A DNA stretch of 21,216 nucleotides from a virus: positions 1 to 21,216 of the IMG/VR virus record IMGVR_UViG_3300042518_000611; one strand, given 5' to 3'. This document shows positions 18,713 through 21,216 of the stretch, piece by piece; the stretch's first letter is position 1, and each line of letters opens with the position of its first letter. The translations under genes and the position numbers were made by a program. The notes under the pieces were generated by a model that made no database searches, was not told where the DNA came from, and saw only the letters and a program-made list of their open reading frames with translations.

Positions 18713-19380
18713 TGGCACAGGCCAGCGGCTCGCTTGAGCTCAGTATGGAGTTCCCAGAGCTCACGCAACTGCGAGAGCAGTTCAAGGAGTTGCCGAAGAA
18801 CATTGCCGCCAAGCACCTCGGCGCGGCACTTCGCAAGGCTATGGCACCAGGGCAGGCCGCCCTGCGAAAGAACACGCCAAAGGGGCCGACCGGCAACTTG
18901 CGAAAAAGCATCAAGACGAAGGTCAAGGTGTACGCCAAAGACGGCAACGCCGTAGGCATCGTCGGCTACGCGATCGGGAAAGGCAGTCTTGGCTACCACC
19001 AGGGCTTCTTGGAGTTCGGCACGAAGGAACGCAAGACGAAGGGGCGGTTCGCCTCTAGCTGGAAGAGCAGCAGCCTCAATAACAGCCAGTACGTGCGAGG
19101 TGGGTTCACAATCCTGAATCCAAAGCGTGGCCGCAACGCCGGCAAGCTCATTACCAAGCCGAAGTCGCCGAAGGCGTTCTTCAAGACCGCCAAGCAGGGC
19201 CAGGTCGTGAATCTCGGCAAGATGCCGGTCGGCGGGCGTACAGGCGTGCCCCCAGTGAAAACGTCATTCAATCAGGCCCAGCCGGCCATGCGCAGCCTGC
19301 TGCAAAACGAATTGGCCACCCGGCTGGAGAAGGCATTGAACGAAGTCAAAGGCCGCGTGGCCAGAGGTCTCATCACATGA
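18712..19380 (+). CDS. HK97 gp10-like neck / tail-completion protein
   Basis: The 222-residue product follows the head-closure gene directly (TAATG). It has a helical N-terminus, then Asn-Thr-Pro-Lys-Gly-Pro-Thr-Gly-Asn-Leu-Arg-Lys-Ser-Ile at about 54-67 and Tyr-His-Gln-Gly-Phe-Leu-Glu-Phe-Gly-Thr at about 95-104. These are the typical sites of gp10-family proteins (the Glu-Phe-Gly-Thr box). It is longer than many members (about 110-160 residues), mainly by a Lys-, Ser- and Gly-rich segment between about 105 and 185 that may be an inserted loop or domain. It is thought to act at the head-tail junction or in tail completion. The next gene overlaps by 4 bases. Confidence 0.85.
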   Translation: MAQASGSLELSMEFPELTQLREQFKELPKNIAAKHLGAALRKAMAPGQAALRKNTPKGPTGNLRKSIKTKVKVYAKDGNAVGIVGYAIGKGSLGYHQGFLEFGTKERKTKGRFASSWKSSSLNNSQYVRGGFTILNPKRGRNAGKLITKPKSPKAFFKTAKQGQVVNLGKMPVGGRTGVPPVKTSFNQAQPAMRSLLQNELATRLEKALNEVKGRVARGLIT

Positions 19381-19787
19381 AATCCCCCGAAGCCGTCCTC
19401 CGCTCCGCCCTGGTTACGAACACCGTCACCTCGTCAATCGTGGGCAGCCGCGTCTATCCGCTTTTGGCCCCGAAAACGGCGGCCCTGCCGTTCATCGTCT
19501 GGCGGCGGTCTGCGATCAGCCGCGAGCACACGCTGGCCGGGCCTATGGGCGTGCCAAACGTCAGCGTGGAGATGCAGTCTTTCGCCACCACCTACGAGGA
19601 CGTGCGTGATCTGGCCGACCGCGTGCGTCTGGTTCTGGATGGCTACGGGGGCACCGTGGAAAATACAGAGGTGAAGCATGTGTCGCTGGAGCAGGAATCC
19701 GACGACTTCGTGCAGCTGGCAGGCGGCGACCTTCCGCCGGTGTACCAAGTAACTCAGACCTTCAACGTCCTCTGGCAGGAGTCTTAG
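19377..19787 (+). CDS. Tail terminator-like protein (DUF3168)
   Basis: The ATG overlaps the previous stop (ATGA), and the product has 136 residues. Ala-Val-Leu-Arg-Ser-Ala-Leu, Ser-Ser-Ile-Val-Gly-Ser-Arg-Val-Tyr-Pro and Leu-Pro-Phe-Ile-Val-Trp, then a helix with Tyr-Glu-Asp-Val-Arg-Asp-Leu-Ala-Asp-Arg-Val-Arg, are the standard DUF3168 pattern. The end Val-Tyr-Gln-Val-Thr-Gln-Thr-Phe-Asn-Val is the final strand. These proteins cap the tail tube and set tail ends (lambda gpU-like role). Position after gp10 and before tube proteins is canonical. Confidence 0.88.
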   Translation: MKSPEAVLRSALVTNTVTSSIVGSRVYPLLAPKTAALPFIVWRRSAISREHTLAGPMGVPNVSVEMQSFATTYEDVRDLADRVRLVLDGYGGTVENTEVKHVSLEQESDDFVQLAGGDLPPVYQVTQTFNVLWQES

Positions 19788-19790
19788 AGC

Positions 19791-20174
19791 ATGTCCGCTA
19801 CGCCGCATGATGGTACGGGAACGACGTTTTCCTTCGGTGGCACCGCGTTCACCGTCACGAACATCGTGGTGACGAACACGGACCCGGCCGCCGATGACAC
19901 CATTGACGTGTCGCACCTCGGCCTGACCACCGGCAACAGCATCCGCACGATCAGCCGCCCGCTCCAGGGATCGGCAACCGACACCGGCCGCGAAGTCGTG
20001 GTGGACTACCTCGGGACGAACATCATCAAGGACGCTTCGACGGGCACGCTGGTGCTGACGGTCGGCGGATCTACGGCGATCAGCGCCTCCGCTACCGTCT
20101 CTGCGTCCACACTGACGTTTGCCACGAACGACGCCGTGCGTGGTCAGGTCACCTTCAAGGTGGCTCGCTACTAA
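19791..20174 (+). CDS. Tail-tube-like (major tail) protein 1
   Basis: The frame gives 127 residues and begins 3 bases after the terminator gene, with AGGAG at 19777-19781. The protein is rich in Thr, Ser, Val, Gly and Ala and shows Gly-Gly-Thr-Ala-Phe-Thr-Val-Thr-Asn-Ile-Val-Val, Asp-Val-Ser-His-Leu-Gly, and a final Val-Arg-Gly-Gln-Val-Thr-Phe-Lys-Val-Ala. This is a strand pattern typical of siphovirus tail-tube proteins that stack as hexameric rings. Position between DUF3168 and the chaperones fits the tube. A second, similar protein follows. Confidence 0.8.
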   Translation: MSATPHDGTGTTFSFGGTAFTVTNIVVTNTDPAADDTIDVSHLGLTTGNSIRTISRPLQGSATDTGREVVVDYLGTNIIKDASTGTLVLTVGGSTAISASATVSASTLTFATNDAVRGQVTFKVARY

Positions 20175-20178
20175 GCCT

Positions 20179-20192
20179 GACGGAGGACCGTC
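20179..20192 (+). promoter_or_regulatory. Small hairpin holding the ribosome binding site of tail-tube gene 2
   Basis: GACGG (20179-20183) and CCGTC (20188-20192) pair perfectly around AGGA, and the ATG follows at once. The GGAGG ribosome binding site lies in the stem and loop, so the hairpin could tune translation. The preceding AGCCTGACGG (20174-20183) also occurs after the capsid stop (16782-16791). Confidence 0.4.
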
Positions 20193-20528
20193 ATGGCTAC
20201 AGAGTGTGCGGGCGTTACGGCGACGTGGAATTCCACGGCGTTCGGTGAAGTCACCGACATCAAGGTGGCAGTCGGCGGCGGGCTTCCGCTCGCTCGAGGA
20301 AGCACGGCAGCTTCCATGGCCTGGGCATTTGACGCAGGCACTATAGAGATAGCGTGCCTGCAGACTGCGAACATCGCAATGACTCAGTTCGGCAAGAAGG
20401 CCACCCTGGACATTTCCGGCGGTGGGATGACCTTCACGACCAAAGCCATCTGCCAATCGCTGCAGCTTGCGGGCAAGGTAAACGACGTTGCGCGGTACGC
20501 AGCGACGTTCAAGATTGTCCTAGAGTGA
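20193..20528 (+). CDS. Tail-tube-like protein 2
   Basis: This 111-residue protein has the same outline as the preceding gene product: Ser-Thr-Ala-Phe-Gly-Glu-Val-Thr-Asp-Ile-Lys-Val near the start, Gly-Thr-Ile-Glu-Ile-Ala in the middle, Gly-Gly-Gly-Met-Thr-Phe-Thr-Thr-Lys-Ala and a final Asn-Asp-Val-Ala-Arg-Tyr-Ala-Ala-Thr-Phe-Lys-Ile-Val. That makes it a probable second tail-tube-type protein, perhaps a paralogue. It starts 18 bases after the previous stop, behind a small hairpin. The two could form alternate rings, or one may be the main tube and the other a minor or end component. The similarity is judged by eye and is modest. Confidence 0.7.
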   Translation: MATECAGVTATWNSTAFGEVTDIKVAVGGGLPLARGSTAASMAWAFDAGTIEIACLQTANIAMTQFGKKATLDISGGGMTFTTKAICQSLQLAGKVNDVARYAATFKIVLE

Positions 20529-20538
20529 GGTAGCTGCA

Positions 20539-20883
20539 ATGGCACTGACGGCAGAACAGATCATGGCGGCCGACGATCTCGGCCTTCTGAAGGTCAACGT
20601 CAAGGAGTGGGGCGGCGAGGTCTACATTCGCGTCATGACCGTGGGTGAGCTCGACGCCTACCAGAAGGAATGGGTCGGCAAGAAGGAAGTCGGCGTGGAC
20701 AACTTCCGCGCTAAGTTCCTGGCGCGCTGTCTGTGTGATGACAAGGGCCAGCGGCTATTTACCGACGAGCAGATTGAGCAGCTGGCGGCGAAGTCTGCCA
20801 AGGTTGTTGGCCGGCTGTTCGACAAGGCGGCGGCACACAACGCGATCACGGAGAAGGACGTGGAGGAACTCGCAAAAAACTAA
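20539..20883 (+). CDS. Tail assembly chaperone (G-like)
   Basis: The ATG at 20539 opens a 114-residue protein. A small beta-rich N-terminal half (Leu-Lys-Val-Asn-Val-Lys-Glu-Trp-Gly-Gly-Glu-Val-Tyr-Ile-Arg-Val-Met-Thr) is followed by a helical half with Ala-Lys-Phe-Leu-Ala-Arg-Cys-Leu-Cys-Asp-Asp. This is the general pattern of siphovirus tail assembly chaperones, which coat the tape measure protein until the tube is built. The final codons Ala-Lys-Asn sit on the slippery heptamer A AAA AAC at 20874-20880, immediately before the TAA stop, so a fraction of ribosomes should continue in the -1 frame. Confidence 0.85.
   Translation: MALTAEQIMAADDLGLLKVNVKEWGGEVYIRVMTVGELDAYQKEWVGKKEVGVDNFRAKFLARCLCDDKGQRLFTDEQIEQLAAKSAKVVGRLFDKAAAHNAITEKDVEELAKN
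20874..20880 (+). promoter_or_regulatory. Programmed -1 frameshift slippery heptamer A AAA AAC
   Basis: The zero-frame codons GCA AAA AAC end directly before the TAA stop at 20881-20883 and place A AAA AAC in the correct phase for a -1 slip. After the slip the next codon starts at 20880 and leads without a stop into the downstream frame (frame of 20916-21188). Confidence 0.88.
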
Positions 20884-21188
20884 GCATCCGCCCGACGCGC
20901 AGGTTTCTGTTTCGTTTGGCGGGTCACTTGAAAATGACGGTGGGCGACCTCGAGCGGCGAATGTCGTCGGTCGAGTTTGCCGAGTGGTTGGCATACACAA
21001 GGTATTTCGAGGCGTTGCCGGATTCGTGGCGTGAGACGGGACTGATTGCAAGCGCGGTGCTTGCCCCGTATTCCGCCAAAGGAAAGGCTCCGCGTGCCGA
21101 AGACTTTGTGCCAATCGAAAAGCCGCCGCAGCATCAGCAGCAGATGGTGGACCAGATCAAGCAACTGCAGACCTTATTCGGCGGGTGA
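20880..21188 (+). CDS. Frameshifted T domain of tail assembly chaperone (GT fusion part)
   Basis: The -1 frame from 20880 is open to the TGA at 21186-21188 and adds 102 residues, giving a 216-residue GT-type fusion with the preceding chaperone. Asp-Leu-Glu-Arg-Arg-Met-Ser-Ser-Val-Glu-Phe-Ala-Glu-Trp-Leu-Ala-Tyr-Thr-Arg fits the T domain (DUF4035-like) of siphovirus GT proteins, and Leu-Ala-Pro-Tyr-Ser follows. No good independent start or ribosome binding site precedes it: TTG at 20916 and ATG at 20932 are the only options. That agrees with expression only by frameshift. The C-terminal part after about residue 75 is Gln and Pro-rich. Confidence 0.82.
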   Translation, partial: LSIRPTRRFLFRLAGHLKMTVGDLERRMSSVEFAEWLAYTRYFEALPDSWRETGLIASAVLAPYSAKGKAPRAEDFVPIEKPPQHQQQMVDQIKQLQTLFGG

Positions 21189-21191
21189 AGT

Positions 21192-21216
21192 ATGGCGACT
21201 GTAATCGGCGTAGGCA
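21192..21216 (+). CDS. Start of next tail gene, probably tape measure (3' truncated)
   Basis: An ATG at 21192, 3 bases after the GT stop, opens a frame with eight visible residues starting Met-Ala-Thr-Val-Ile-Gly-Val-Gly before the window ends. By position, directly after the G/GT chaperone pair, this should be the tape measure gene, which is long and sets tail length. Too little is visible to test that. Confidence 0.4.

Overview
The window is a gene-dense, GC-rich stretch of a tailed bacteriophage or prophage with an HK97-type head and, from its tail genes, a siphovirus-like long tail. Every supported gene lies on the + strand. Most neighbours abut or overlap by a few bases (ATGA, GTGA or TAATG junctions), and several starts have AGGAG-type ribosome binding sites, so the host is a GC-rich bacterium using Shine-Dalgarno signals. 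I see no integrase, tRNA or host gene, so I cannot tell a free phage from a prophage or name the host. A planctomycete-like or proteobacterial freshwater host is only an impression.

Left part (1-7.2 kb), a tightly packed run. It starts with the end of an unknown gene, a small secreted protein behind a hairpin that covers its ribosome binding site, a tiny membrane protein and a RusA-type Holliday junction resolvase. Two GT-A-like glycosyltransferases and three small unknown proteins (one with a helix-turn-helix look) follow. Next comes a cluster of a two-segment membrane protein, a papain-like cysteine peptidase (Gln60, Cys65, His229, Asn247), an envelope-targeted protein with DnaJ-type zinc motifs and two small membrane proteins. 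This cluster could be an unconventional lysis or envelope-attack cassette. A putative tail fibre or receptor-binding protein and a companion end the run.

Middle part (7.2-10.7 kb), a looser accessory region with short intergenic gaps and several regulatory-looking sequences. It holds a beta-class DNA methyltransferase bracketed by a perfect 12-bp inverted repeat and preceded by a promoter placed for a leaderless transcript. It also holds a BPSL0761-like small protein directly behind a 22-bp palindrome, several small ORFs (one with an out-of-frame 15-bp direct repeat), an AT-rich gap with two palindromes, a DUF551-like protein, a possible virion protein and an HNH endonuclease.

Right part (10.7 kb to the end), the packaging and morphogenesis module in canonical order: a second HNH protein with duplicated cysteine modules, small and large terminase, portal, prohead protease, a tiny zinc-ribbon protein, major capsid protein, a strong hairpin, a third glycosyltransferase, head-tail connectors, HK97-gp10-like protein, DUF3168-like tail terminator, two tandem tail-tube-like proteins, and tail assembly chaperones G and GT. 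The chaperones are joined by a textbook A AAA AAC -1 frameshift site. The first codons of what is probably the tape measure protein end the window.

How they work together: the terminase with an HNH partner packages DNA into a head built from portal, protease and capsid protein, and the connectors and tail proteins complete the virion. The glycosyltransferases may decorate virion proteins or host surface sugars, the methyltransferase may protect phage DNA, and the peptidase and membrane protein cluster may act on the host envelope.
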